From the IMG/VR virus record IMGVR_UViG_3300032288_004702, positions 92,277-156,276 of that record: 64,000 bases of DNA. One strand, given 5' to 3'. This stretch comes from a virus. Positions 52,873-63,072 of this stretch are shown piece after piece. The notes under the pieces were generated by a model that did no database searches, had not been told where the DNA came from, and worked only from the letters and a program-made list of their open reading frames with translations. The translations under genes and the position numbers were made by a program. How positions within the stretch are numbered: position 1 is the first letter of the stretch; every line of letters begins with the position of its first letter.

Positions 52873-55800
52873 TTACGCCATCGCGGCGACAACTTTGTCG
52901 CCCATTTGTACTCCAACATTGTTTAAGTCATTCGCAAATCCGTACAGATTTGCCATTGCTGCCGCCAAGCCACGACCTTTATGGTCTTTGGATATTTTTG
53001 GCCTGCCAACATTGCGTCCACCGCTAAACGACATCGTGGCAGATGGCTTAAGATTCTTTGACTCAAACATGCTTTTTAGAACATCTGATGGGCTTGACAT
53101 TTTGTCAAAAAGACCCTGTATTTTCCTGTCCCTAACCTTTATGTATTGGTCATGCGTAAAAACTTTTACTAAACCATTAGCGCCCGAAATTACCCAGTAA
53201 TCGCGGCTTTCGCCGGTTGCAAAATCTGTGTTTCTTACTCTGCGAGCTGCAGTTATGGGCCCGTTGGTAAATTTTCTAGTATTACCAATTCGTTTTAGAT
53301 GTGATGAGCCTGTATTGAACTTATTAGACTTAAGTTCGCTAATTGCAGCACTAACTTTTCTTACAGATTCATCATCGAGCGTAAATCCTCCGGTTCCTCC
53401 AGAGTCAATAAATGCAGGGCTTGGGTCTTCGCCACGTCCTAGTAAATCCCATAGCCTATTTAGGTCTGTTACGGCTATCTGGTCTTCCTTGAGACCCATG
53501 TCTGCAGCCCTTGAAAGGTTGTCTTCATTGTTAGGATAAACATCGACAACATCTAGGTAAACAGTTCCATCCGAAACCCATCCGCCTATTGTTGTTTTGT
53601 CAGCTCCAGGTTGTGGATTTGCAAAAGTTTTTGGTCCGTGGAAATCCATCCATGCCAAGAATGTCTCTACTAGTTCATCAGACGGATTTCCTTCAGCGTC
53701 AAAATCCGCTACGGCATCGACTTTCATGCCATGCCTATTTCTTGCAATGGCGATTCCTTCTTTTACGTCATCCATCTTGTCGACCTCGACGGTAAAGCCA
53801 CCCATAAACCCCTTGGTTAGCGTGGCTTTTACTGCGGCAACTCTTTCCGGGTCGCGATTGAAGGTGACCCTCATGTCGCTGGCTTTCATGCGTGCTTCAA
53901 TAAGATTGTATTTAATTACCTTTCCAGAAGAAAGACGATTTGATTTACTCGACTTGAATCGTCTGGCTCGCGATTTACTACGGCCAATAATGTCTTGGGC
54001 TAGAGCCAGCTCGATATCTTCTTTTGGCGCATCTTGAATTTTCTTTCTGCCAGATGACAGCTTGTTATTGATGGAGATTTTCTCCATCTCGTCAACCGCC
54101 TCCCGGAAGTTTCCTGCATAAACTAGCGAAACTCGTCTACCCTTGAGTTCACCCTCTCTAATGCCGAACAGCTCGGCCGGCGCATTTACGAAGCCGGGGT
54201 CGCCGGAATCATCTCGTCTGGAGTGCCCAAGCCTTCTCGCTGCGTATATCTGGAAATGCAAATGCCTTACAGCAAGCTTTTCCAGGTCTGATAGCGGAGA
54301 GTCTGGATGGTCGGCCATTGACATCATCGCAATGTCATTTGCCCATTCTCCATGCCTATCAAATGCACGGCCTGTACCAAGGTGGCCGAACAGGTCGTGG
54401 AGGGCCTGAAGAGCCTTGCCGGATAGTCCCATATTAAAGTAGAGAGGGTTCTCTATTCCACCAATATAAGACTCAAGGAAAGAACCTAAATCTTGACCCT
54501 TTGTTCCCATAAATAGGGAATCGTCTCCCAGTGCTGCGCCGGCCTTCGCTGCTAACCCCATCATAAATTCACTGTGTTTACGCCACGCTTCGCCATATAT
54601 GCCGGGCAGCGCATCGCGCGATAGGGCGCCATTCCCTATTGCGTCTGAGGGCAATACGTAACCCTTTGGCGCTATCGCTTCTAGGAGTGGGAATTTAGCT
54701 TTTGCTGCGTCGTCAGTATATTTTAGAACTGATTCACCATTGACTGAAACCTGTTTTGCAACCACGTTGCCAAGAACGTCTACCCATTCCTTATTTTCGT
54801 CGTCAAAACGTAATGAATTAGCCACTGCCTTATCTAGAACTGGGAGCAGCGAACCGCGTGATGGAAGTTCTATTTTTCTCCAGTCAATCCTCTTTGGCAT
54901 TTGTTCTGCTATTTGTGGGATTGGGTCAGCTGATACGAACGGTATCCCGTCTGTGGCAATGCTTATGGATATTGAGTCTAACAATTTTCGCCCTGTATCA
55001 CTGAACACGCTGTGTGGCGTCACTTCTTGGAGCCGTTTTTTATTCAAAACCCTAAGAAGGTTTGGCAGTACAGATTCAATAGTTGACCGCTGATAGTCAT
55101 CGATTGTTATTCCAAGCTTATTTTCTAGTATTGCGGCAATTCTTTTTCCGAATGCAATCTTTGGTATGTTTCCTTCTGATACTCCGGTCGTTTCAGCTAC
55201 GCTGAGCTCGCCTTCCAGCGGTAGGTCTTCTGTGACCGGGTATAGTCTGGCACCAGACGAAAGTCGTGATGAAGAATTCTGCGTATCGGCACTATTGAAA
55301 TCGTCAAATCCAAGATTACGTAATTTTCTATATGCAACATTTGTAACCTTGTCCCTGCCTGTAGCCATATCAAGCGTTTGTTGCACTATTTGACGAGCTT
55401 CTTCCGTCGCCTCGCCGTCTGATGGCATTTCTAAGAGCAAATTGGCCGGAGGAGTAATCATCCTCGTGTCTGTTAGACGACCGAGTAGAACAACCTCATC
55501 CTCTCCTAGACATCCAAAACCGGTTAATGGGTTTGAAAATATTTGCTCCACGGGGACATATGCCTTCATGAGGATATTTGCGTCAAATACTGCCTGAGCT
55601 TCCTCTAGCGCGTCTATGCCGGGTTTTTTTGAAGCGGCAAGCGACGTTGAAAAAGCTTGAGCCATGGTGCTGCTCGTTGTCCATGATGAAAGCGGGCGCA
55701 TGGCTACCTGTCTTTCAGCAATTTCACCCCTTTCGACTGCCATTTTTGGCGTGGCCTTCATGCCTCTCCATACGCCGATATGTGTAATTCCTTTTGACTT

Positions 55801-58800
55801 GTAGTAATGCTGCGTTGCGTCGTATATTGCCTTTACTACAGAACGAATTATTTCTGACTGTTTTTCACTAAGTTCTGGCGCATCGTCAAAAGCAAGGTCT
55901 CCAAGTTCTGAGCGCAGTTCAACCGGAACGGCAGAATCATAGAGAATATCGTCGCGCTTTCCGCGCACTCCTCCGTACCATCCGACGGCGTCATCTAGCC
56001 CAAACATTTTTCGCGCCTCGTGCTGTATCGCCAGGGCTACTGGGTTTGAGTTGTTGGAAGAAATAGCCCATGTATGGATGATGTCGGAAACTATTGCCAA
56101 TCGCGCTTCTCTAATCCCATCAGGTGTGTTTATATCGAAAAATGAAACACCACTCTTCTGTTCGTAACGAGCTTTGTAATCTTCAGCATTCCCGGATATG
56201 AAGCGCAACCTATTTATCAAGAAGTTTTTGAGTAAGTCTTTGGTTTCAGGTGAATCGACATTTGTTTCGTTTATGTCTACTATTCCTGCAGCGGCTATTT
56301 TGTTTAAAAAGTCATCTTTTGCACCAAATGTTACGTAGAGGCGGTCATAGGCTCTATGTTGTTCGTCTGTACGCTCTAGCTCTGGAACAATTTTCCCGTC
56401 CCTAATCAAAAGTTTAAAATCTTTTGCGAATTGGTCGCTTATAGAGCCAGTTGTAGAAATTAAAGCCATGCCGGGCTTTCCGGTGCGCGGGTCAATTTCG
56501 CCAACGGGGGAGAAAATTATGGCTAAACCCTCTCCATCTTTCAACGGTCGACCCGTCATTGGGTTTGTTCTGGTCTTGCCATTTGTGCCGCGTATTTCAG
56601 AAAGTAGGTCGCCAAACATTGTCCTAAGCTGGATACCGAAACTGACTAGTTCTCTCTTAATTTCGTCTCCCCCAAGACGGGAACCCAGGTATGGGGTAAG
56701 TACAGACTTCTCGTCTCCGAATGCAACTTTTGTTAATTCATCCCACTTGTCGCCAAACAAGTCATCGTATGAGTATTTTTCCAGCTCGTCTATTATTTCA
56801 TCGAACCAGAATCTCTTTTGGATTAGTTTGTCGTGCTTCTCCACGGACACCAATGAGCCTGTTGACCTATCGATGGCAAATCTTCCAGCGGCACTCTTTT
56901 CTTCTTCCGTTGCGTTTTCCGGCAGATTATCAATGGCGTCAAACAGAGCTTTCAGTGCTTTGAAATTCGGAGCTGAACGGAAAAATCTGCTTTGAGCCAA
57001 TGAATCCATTCCGCTTGCTGCCACTGACTCCTGAGAGAACGATTCAATAAATTCACGCGGGTCAATCTGGGTAGTTTCTGCGATGTTTGACGCAATCATT
57101 CGTTTCGCCGAGGAGCTAGCTTTTCTGTCCTCCTCTGATGAAAACATACTCACGCCAAATCCAGTTACGTCAAGCGGAGATAGGCCCCCGATTACTGGGT
57201 CAAGAACCATTGCCCTCACGTCATGTTCTAGTTCCGCAGTCAAATCGTCTTCGGAGGGGATAGGGAGAGCGGCGCGCAGACGCTCAGATGGCTCTACGGA
57301 AAAGGAGACTAGTCCCTCTGGTCTTTTAGGTGCTTCAAATGTGTATGGTTCCGGAGTTTGTTCAGGCTGTTCGGCGGCCTGGTCTGCCCCTATGAGCTGC
57401 CTTAGTGCCCTGGCCATGCGCCCCCTGCGCTTTTCCCTCTCTGGCCTTTGCTTCGCGCCAGAGGAAAGCCTTATTATCGGTCTTCCGTCAGCAGTTTTCT
57501 CCCACGGCAAGTCATCTGGGTCTACTCCGGCAAGTGTATATATGTCTTCGCGCAGCTTTTTGCTTAATGCAATTTTGGGCATGTCTTTATTCGGGTGCAT
57601 TATCGCAACAAAGGCTTCTGCTATGGCTTCTCTTTTGTTTACATTGCCATATGACGTTGCAGTCAAAGCCTTGTCGGGGTGAGCTGAAAACATCTCAGTG
57701 GCATCGCGGCCGGTGAGGTCTACAAATTCTGTATAAATACCTATCGCTTCTTCATCTGTTTCCGGGTTCGCGTACTCTTCTGCGACATCTAATGCAGCAA
57801 GGTATCTCGGGTCATCCATCTTCCCGCTTCCGTAATAGGAGCGAGCCTTGCCGTTTTTCCCATTTGTCTCTGTGTCCCATATTGCCCTGTAATGGAGCCA
57901 GTGACCATATTCATGTATGACAGTGCCATATAGTGACCTGTCGATATGCGCATCGCGCGGTTCTGGAACTCTGTTTGGAGTTAGCTCTAGTGGATAAACA
58001 CCCTTTTCATCGCTTGTTAGCGACTCCCTGTCAATAAGGGCGCGCGGGGTAAGACCAACGAGCCCAAATTCCCTGGATGCTAGTCCGCTGACAAAGGGAG
58101 TTTTGTCAACGCCCCGTTGCTTCCGAAGAAGCTCCATTCTCTCTTTGACGTCAGGGCTATTTTCATACCCATCTATTGCTTCACGCGTGAATGCAACAAT
58201 CATCGGAGAGCCGAAATTTTGGAACATCCATAGCATTTGCGGTGATGATTCGAGCATCCCACGAACAAGGTCCTGAGTTGCCTTTACCGCTTCCGGAGAG
58301 TAATCGGGAGCGAGATTATTCTTATCCTTACTTAACTCGTCATAATATTTTTTTAAGAACTTTCGCCATTTCCTATTTGTGCGCCAGTTATCTCCGGCTA
58401 TGTCGTCTGCCCACATTTCAAAGTGTTGTTCTGGCGTAGTTGGTACAACAACACGCGATATTTCGTCTGGGGTCATTCCAGACAGCCATGTTGAAGAATT
58501 TTTGCGCACTTCTTTTCCAGAAGCGTCCGGCTGACCGTAGCCCTTGACATTGCGTCTACCGGGCTGAACTGGCTCCCGCCCTTGTGTTGGCTTCATGGCG
58601 ATAGTCGGCCTCTCCCCACCAGAGGCAAGCCTGTCATAAACACGAACTTCGTAGCCGTTTCGCTTTTCCTTCACCCAATCATTAAACCCTGACTGGCTCA
58701 TATCGTTCGTGTCAGAAAAATCTGTGTCCTCTGGAAAGCTGTTTAGTACTTCAACCTCTAGCTGCCTAGATTCAGCCCACGACTCCAGCTTTCTTAAGAA

Positions 58801-61800
58801 ATTGTCTATCGCGTCGATACTTTCGTTTTTTTCAAATTCTAAGTTGAAACTAACCTGACCATCATTGTCCTGGTTTACGTTCGACGCTTTGATTTTTTCC
58901 TGGTTTAGTAAGGTATTTATTTTTCTTACGGTTGGCGGGCCCGACCATTTGCCGGAAGAAAGCTTGTCTATGTACTCTTTCTTAAGGGCCCTGAACTCTT
59001 CAACTTCAGCATCGAACTGGTCAAGCTTTTCTTTCCATATTGCGTCACGCTTTTCTTTGCTTAGAACGTCTTTTGACCAATCGTTTTTTATTGCCCCGTC
59101 AATTGTCTTTAAAAGGACCTCATTGAGGACTTCTGCGTCCGCGTCTGCGTTATGGTGCTTATCTCCGAGGTCAACATCCAGGTATTCCGTGATTGCCTTA
59201 AGGCTGCTGGACGGAACGTTTTGGTTCTTGCGCTTGTCGAATATGTGCGGTCCATCTGGGGAATCTTCTGACCATTTTGGAAGAGCAAGAGATGCAATCG
59301 CCCTAGTATCCACCCACCCAGACGGTCTCCAGTCGGTTCCCATTGATTCAAGTGCGGTATCCAGAACCTGCTTGTCGAATACGGCATTTTGGGCCCCAAA
59401 CAAAGCATCTGGGCCAGCAAAGTCCATCAACATTTGATGTGCCTGCTCTATAGATGGCTTGTCGTTAAAAAACTCATCAGTGAGAAGTTCGCCGTTTGGT
59501 CCCTTGAGGTTATCCCTAGACCAACCCTCCCATTCGTCCTTCTTCATCCCTGGGTCTACGTAAACATTAAAACGGTCTACTATTTCTCCGTTTTTTACCT
59601 TTACTGCACCGATTTGTACTGGAGCGCCATTACCGGACGGCTCATTGAAGTCGTCAAAAACAAGCCCTGTTGTTTCATAATCAAGAAATACAAGTTCCGC
59701 GTCATAGTATTTCTCTTTGAACTCTTCCCACGAGTCAGCCTGAAACAACTCGTCTGCCTTGCCGAGAAATGGCCCATAGGTAGGTTGACGTGGATACTGC
59801 GGTGGTTTTCCGCTGCTCAGCGTAGTATCGGAATCAATATTGTCTAGCGCTACTTCTTTCGCCCCAGAACTGAGTTTGCCCTGACCGGAAAGTTTGACGT
59901 CCCAGATTTCACGTCCATCATCCGTCTGCGTCTTCTTAACCAGCTTGTATGTTGCACCAGCGGGCAGTAATACTTCGTGTTCATTTATTCCGAAATATCT
60001 TTCGTCGAGAGGCTTCCGGGTATCAAAGTTTTCCAGGTTATAGTCATTTGGGCGTTTAGATATGTATCTGCCACGTGTGTTCTTTGTTGTCAATAAGCGA
60101 AGAACTATTGGCCTTTTGTCTCCCATTCCAGAGTATTGGCCTGGGGCCATAACTGTAAAGCTCTGGAAGCCCCTATCGCCAAATGTATCACCCTCTTTAA
60201 GTGATGCAATTTCTGGCGTATTCCCGATTGACCTATACAACGTTATGCCGGCGGTTATTCTGTTGTCCATTAGGAGCCGCTGCGTAGACGCATATTCGTC
60301 CAGGTTGGGGGACCGCGGGTCATCAAATGTGTAACCCAGCCTTAGTGAGTCATTAATTACTGACCCAAAATCTTTATACTCAGTTATTTTTTCAAGAGCT
60401 CCATCGTATTTAGGCAAAGACGCATCTATATCGTTTTTTTCAAACACTCTAGATATGAGTCTGTATAGTGATTCTGGAGTGAGCAATGCTCCCTCTTCCC
60501 ACGTGTCATAGTCGCCGTCGTACAGCTCGGATACGTGGACTCCACGAGAGCTACGCTTAGTTGAGCCGGACGATAGGCGTCCAGTGGATGCCCCAACAAG
60601 CTGTTTTAGGGGTCGTGTATAGAAAAATTGGGACTTGGCGTTAGAGAACACCTTATATGCGCCGGGGAAATCAACTAGCTCTTCCGCCGTTGCTTCGGTC
60701 TCAAAAAGTCCGGTGCCTTCATTTTTTACATACAGAGAAGATATTCTCTTTCTGTCTTCATCCGAAAAAAGTTCTGGACTGGATTTAATTGCTTCGTCGA
60801 TTATTCCTATGAACTTTTGTTTATCAGTTTCTCCGCCCCATGAGAATCCGTTTTTGGGCCAATGAACTGCCCCAATCGAAGAGACATCAGAAGAGCCATA
60901 TGTAATAATTGAACTTACGCCAAGTTCGTTATATATTTGCTCATTTCTCGCATTAAAAGCAGAACCCAACCCCTGCCCCTGTGCATTTTTGTTTATATAG
61001 AACGAATCGTGAGACATTACTTTGATGTCTTTGTCATCGTTGGTTATATGAAGAAGCCCCCTATATGCGGTTGCAAGGGCTGGCATATCGTATTCACTGG
61101 ACGCAAATCGCTGCTTATCGCTATCATCAAGCGCGCTGAGCACATCGTCTTTGTATTGAGGCAGCGGTGTAATTCTTAATTGAAGCGATACTTCTGCAAG
61201 CAAATCCCCTTCGTCCAGGAGTTTGTCAAACACCTGCATCTCATCCTGCTCGGCAACGTCCTTATCCGTGATTTTGTCTATTTTAAAAACTGGGCTATAT
61301 TTGGATGGGGTACGACCCGGGTGTACTTCTATCAATACCCTATTGCCGATGTTGAGCTTCTTCCCGTCCGCTGTTGTAAGAATGATGTCTCTGTCTAGCT
61401 CCATTTCACCGCGGAAGGCATCGGCCAAAAGATTAAGTAGCTTTTGTTTTTTCGAGGACCTGTCATCGTCTTCTTGTAGAAGCTTTAAGGGAAGTGGTTC
61501 CGGCATCCCCGGCGGACGTGGCGGACGCGGTGCATTGCCATCAATTATGTAAGTGTCTTCTGTTTTAAACTCATCTGAATCTAAATCATCCAAAAATTTA
61601 GATATTATTTCTTTGATTTTCTCATCAACTGGCGGCTGTGAGTCGACTATCTCCTGATACTTTTTTCCGGAAGATAGCCTGTTGCCCGTGTCGGGATACT
61701 CCGTTCCCCTGTTTGAGTAAATCTTATTACCGCTTGATTTTGGCTTATCGTTATCGCCACCGATTCCGACCCAGACCGGTTTAGTCGTACCCTCGTCAGC

Positions 61801-62058
61801 CCAGCCATCGCCATCGATGTCTCTTCTAGACCCGGTCGGGGTGCGCGTTCCCGGCTTTCCGCCTGTTGGCAGGTCAAATCCGCCACGCCCCCGTCTGTCT
61901 CTGTTTCTGCGTCCATCGCCTATCGTGGGCCTATCTATAGCCCTAGAGCCCAAATAGCGCCCCAGTCTTCCTAGGGTCGATTTTTCCTCTTGTTCGGCAC
62001 GGGCGGCACGGCGCGACTCATCGAAGGGAATAGGGAACTCTTTGTTATCTGCAGACAT
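52873..62058 (-). CDS. 3061-aa multidomain polyprotein-like protein
   Basis: Ten LSSG-type tetrapeptides (one LASG), mostly R/K/N-x-LSSG-K/R/S/A, at roughly 127, 493, 727, 747, 1031, 1143, 1531, 2264, 2665 and 2707 divide it. Between them: a Gly-rich start with DIDGDGWADEG calcium-type loop; GNAT-like fold (GQGLGSAFNARN, about 360); ADP-ribosyltransferase-like (TLYRSIG about 607, EHEVLLP about 692); DEDDh exonuclease (FLDYETTGL about 791, AVFD, HHNADADAE); zinc peptidase (HEYGH about 1381, with a later NKREAIAEAF Glu); second ADP-ribosyltransferase-like (GVWRGM about 2093, SSWTTS, EDEVVLLG about 2188); and C-terminal regions of unknown fold. I infer a processed polyprotein, perhaps packaged and injected. 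Individual domain calls are by motif. Confidence 0.8.
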   Translation of the reverse strand: MSADNKEFPIPFDESRRAARAEQEEKSTLGRLGRYLGSRAIDRPTIGDGRRNRDRRGRGGFDLPTGGKPGTRTPTGSRRDIDGDGWADEGTTKPVWVGIGGDNDKPKSSGNKIYSNRGTEYPDTGNRLSSGKKYQEIVDSQPPVDEKIKEIISKFLDDLDSDEFKTEDTYIIDGNAPRPPRPPGMPEPLPLKLLQEDDDRSSKKQKLLNLLADAFRGEMELDRDIILTTADGKKLNIGNRVLIEVHPGRTPSKYSPVFKIDKITDKDVAEQDEMQVFDKLLDEGDLLAEVSLQLRITPLPQYKDDVLSALDDSDKQRFASSEYDMPALATAYRGLLHITNDDKDIKVMSHDSFYINKNAQGQGLGSAFNARNEQIYNELGVSSIITYGSSDVSSIGAVHWPKNGFSWGGETDKQKFIGIIDEAIKSSPELFSDEDRKRISSLYVKNEGTGLFETEATAEELVDFPGAYKVFSNAKSQFFYTRPLKQLVGASTGRLSSGSTKRSSRGVHVSELYDGDYDTWEEGALLTPESLYRLISRVFEKNDIDASLPKYDGALEKITEYKDFGSVINDSLRLGYTFDDPRSPNLDEYASTQRLLMDNRITAGITLYRSIGNTPEIASLKEGDTFGDRGFQSFTVMAPGQYSGMGDKRPIVLRLLTTKNTRGRYISKRPNDYNLENFDTRKPLDERYFGINEHEVLLPAGATYKLVKKTQTDDGREIWDVKLSGQGKLSSGAKEVALDNIDSDTTLSSGKPPQYPRQPTYGPFLGKADELFQADSWEEFKEKYYDAELVFLDYETTGLVFDDFNEPSGNGAPVQIGAVKVKNGEIVDRFNVYVDPGMKKDEWEGWSRDNLKGPNGELLTDEFFNDKPSIEQAHQMLMDFAGPDALFGAQNAVFDKQVLDTALESMGTDWRPSGWVDTRAIASLALPKWSEDSPDGPHIFDKRKNQNVPSSSLKAITEYLDVDLGDKHHNADADAEVLNEVLLKTIDGAIKNDWSKDVLSKEKRDAIWKEKLDQFDAEVEEFRALKKEYIDKLSSGKWSGPPTVRKINTLLNQEKIKASNVNQDNDGQVSFNLEFEKNESIDAIDNFLRKLESWAESRQLEVEVLNSFPEDTDFSDTNDMSQSGFNDWVKEKRNGYEVRVYDRLASGGERPTIAMKPTQGREPVQPGRRNVKGYGQPDASGKEVRKNSSTWLSGMTPDEISRVVVPTTPEQHFEMWADDIAGDNWRTNRKWRKFLKKYYDELSKDKNNLAPDYSPEAVKATQDLVRGMLESSPQMLWMFQNFGSPMIVAFTREAIDGYENSPDVKERMELLRKQRGVDKTPFVSGLASREFGLVGLTPRALIDRESLTSDEKGVYPLELTPNRVPEPRDAHIDRSLYGTVIHEYGHWLHYRAIWDTETNGKNGKARSYYGSGKMDDPRYLAALDVAEEYANPETDEEAIGIYTEFVDLTGRDATEMFSAHPDKALTATSYGNVNKREAIAEAFVAIMHPNKDMPKIALSKKLREDIYTLAGVDPDDLPWEKTADGRPIIRLSSGAKQRPEREKRRGRMARALRQLIGADQAAEQPEQTPEPYTFEAPKRPEGLVSFSVEPSERLRAALPIPSEDDLTAELEHDVRAMVLDPVIGGLSPLDVTGFGVSMFSSEEDRKASSSAKRMIASNIAETTQIDPREFIESFSQESVAASGMDSLAQSRFFRSAPNFKALKALFDAIDNLPENATEEEKSAAGRFAIDRSTGSLVSVEKHDKLIQKRFWFDEIIDELEKYSYDDLFGDKWDELTKVAFGDEKSVLTPYLGSRLGGDEIKRELVSFGIQLRTMFGDLLSEIRGTNGKTRTNPMTGRPLKDGEGLAIIFSPVGEIDPRTGKPGMALISTTGSISDQFAKDFKLLIRDGKIVPELERTDEQHRAYDRLYVTFGAKDDFLNKIAAAGIVDINETNVDSPETKDLLKNFLINRLRFISGNAEDYKARYEQKSGVSFFDINTPDGIREARLAIVSDIIHTWAISSNNSNPVALAIQHEARKMFGLDDAVGWYGGVRGKRDDILYDSAVPVELRSELGDLAFDDAPELSEKQSEIIRSVVKAIYDATQHYYKSKGITHIGVWRGMKATPKMAVERGEIAERQVAMRPLSSWTTSSTMAQAFSTSLAASKKPGIDALEEAQAVFDANILMKAYVPVEQIFSNPLTGFGCLGEDEVVLLGRLTDTRMITPPANLLLEMPSDGEATEEARQIVQQTLDMATGRDKVTNVAYRKLRNLGFDDFNSADTQNSSSRLSSGARLYPVTEDLPLEGELSVAETTGVSEGNIPKIAFGKRIAAILENKLGITIDDYQRSTIESVLPNLLRVLNKKRLQEVTPHSVFSDTGRKLLDSISISIATDGIPFVSADPIPQIAEQMPKRIDWRKIELPSRGSLLPVLDKAVANSLRFDDENKEWVDVLGNVVAKQVSVNGESVLKYTDDAAKAKFPLLEAIAPKGYVLPSDAIGNGALSRDALPGIYGEAWRKHSEFMMGLAAKAGAALGDDSLFMGTKGQDLGSFLESYIGGIENPLYFNMGLSGKALQALHDLFGHLGTGRAFDRHGEWANDIAMMSMADHPDSPLSDLEKLAVRHLHFQIYAARRLGHSRRDDSGDPGFVNAPAELFGIREGELKGRRVSLVYAGNFREAVDEMEKISINNKLSSGRKKIQDAPKEDIELALAQDIIGRSKSRARRFKSSKSNRLSSGKVIKYNLIEARMKASDMRVTFNRDPERVAAVKATLTKGFMGGFTVEVDKMDDVKEGIAIARNRHGMKVDAVADFDAEGNPSDELVETFLAWMDFHGPKTFANPQPGADKTTIGGWVSDGTVYLDVVDVYPNNEDNLSRAADMGLKEDQIAVTDLNRLWDLLGRGEDPSPAFIDSGGTGGFTLDDESVRKVSAAISELKSNKFNTGSSHLKRIGNTRKFTNGPITAARRVRNTDFATGESRDYWVISGANGLVKVFTHDQYIKVRDRKIQGLFDKMSSPSDVLKSMFESKNLKPSATMSFSGGRNVGRPKISKDHKGRGLAAAMANLYGFANDLNNVGVQMGDKVVAAMA

Positions 62059-62096
62059 TTAAATAAATAATACCATTGAGCCAATACTGGCTTGGA

Positions 62097-62429
62097 TTAC
62101 AAACGATTTCCGCATTTGGTACATATTTTCGCCCACGGGTAGAACCGCATCATGTTCATTGGATGGTCGCACTCCAGGAGGCGCTTGGCCTCGGCATTTA
62201 ATATGTTTCGAATCCACGCAGAGAGCGTTACATGCTCGAGGGACGCGGCTTCTTTCCATCTGTTTCGTTCATAGTCGTTTGTCCTGATTAGGACTTGCTT
62301 GTCAGCAGGGCCGTCCTCAGCGCTAATTAGCGGGGAAACGGTTGGCGTAATACTCTCCGCCACCCTGTCCATAGCTGAACGAATATTGTCTTGCTCGTCA
62401 GTGCCGTTATTCTGTGTCATCGTTGCCAA
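62097..62429 (-). CDS. RHH-type protein with zinc knuckle
   Basis: 110 residues. QVLIRTNDYERNRWKEAASL then TLSAWIRNILNAEAKRLLE matches the RHH/MobC-like layout; ends CTKCGNRL with an upstream C-D-H. Overlaps the terminase-like gene by 23 bases. Probable DNA-binding packaging or regulatory protein. Confidence 0.72.
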   Translation of the reverse strand: MATMTQNNGTDEQDNIRSAMDRVAESITPTVSPLISAEDGPADKQVLIRTNDYERNRWKEAASLEHVTLSAWIRNILNAEAKRLLECDHPMNMMRFYPWAKICTKCGNRL

Positions 62430-63072
62430 ATGTCCTGTATTCAGATACTTCCTCTGAATCAGATACTACTTCAGCATCGATAATCTCATTGTCAGATTCT
62501 TGCTGTCGCGCAAGAATTGTTGAAACAGTTTCTTCTGGCAAAACACCGGATATGGCCATTAATTCAAGAAGCTTCCTAGCCTCTGATTCTGCGTCAAATC
62601 CAGATGCTGGCATTGTTACGCCGGGCTGACCAGCAATGGTGGCTCTTATTGCCCCGTTGATATTTGCGTCAACATTTACATTAACGTTTGTCTGCTCCAT
62701 GCCGAGCAATTTCGTTCTTCTGTCCATTATTGACAGAACCTGCTGAATTGCTTTTAGGTCTGGCTCTACCTGCATTTCCGTTCCATCGTCCATGACGACC
62801 CTTCTGTGCTGGGTCATTGGCCAAATGGCCTGCTGGAGGTTGTCTAGGCGCTCAAGCTCCATTCTGAGCACTTCTGGGTAAGCGAGAATCGCCTCTTTGT
62901 TCATCTTTTCTAGCTGCCTCTGGATAGACCGCGAGACAGATGACGTGGATATGCCAAAACGACGGGCTATTTCATTGACCGACGTTCCGGCCTGGCGCAT
63001 CTTGAAAATGCGCATATCTCTTTCGTTTAGAAATTCTTTAGTTGTAATTGGTTTTGATTTTTCATCACTCAT
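62407..63072 (-). CDS. Small-terminase-like HTH protein
   Basis: 221 residues. FKMRQAGTSVNEIARRFGIS then TSSVSRSIQRQLEKM is a HTH; a long central coil (PEVLRMELERLDNLQQAIWP) and DLKAIQQVLSIMDRRTKLLG resemble phage small terminase subunits that recognise pac/cos. No large terminase is in the window, so the call is moderate. Confidence 0.65.
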   Translation of the reverse strand: MSDEKSKPITTKEFLNERDMRIFKMRQAGTSVNEIARRFGISTSSVSRSIQRQLEKMNKEAILAYPEVLRMELERLDNLQQAIWPMTQHRRVVMDDGTEMQVEPDLKAIQQVLSIMDRRTKLLGMEQTNVNVNVDANINGAIRATIAGQPGVTMPASGFDAESEARKLLELMAISGVLPEETVSTILARQQESDNEIIDAEVVSDSEEVSEYRTFGNDDTE

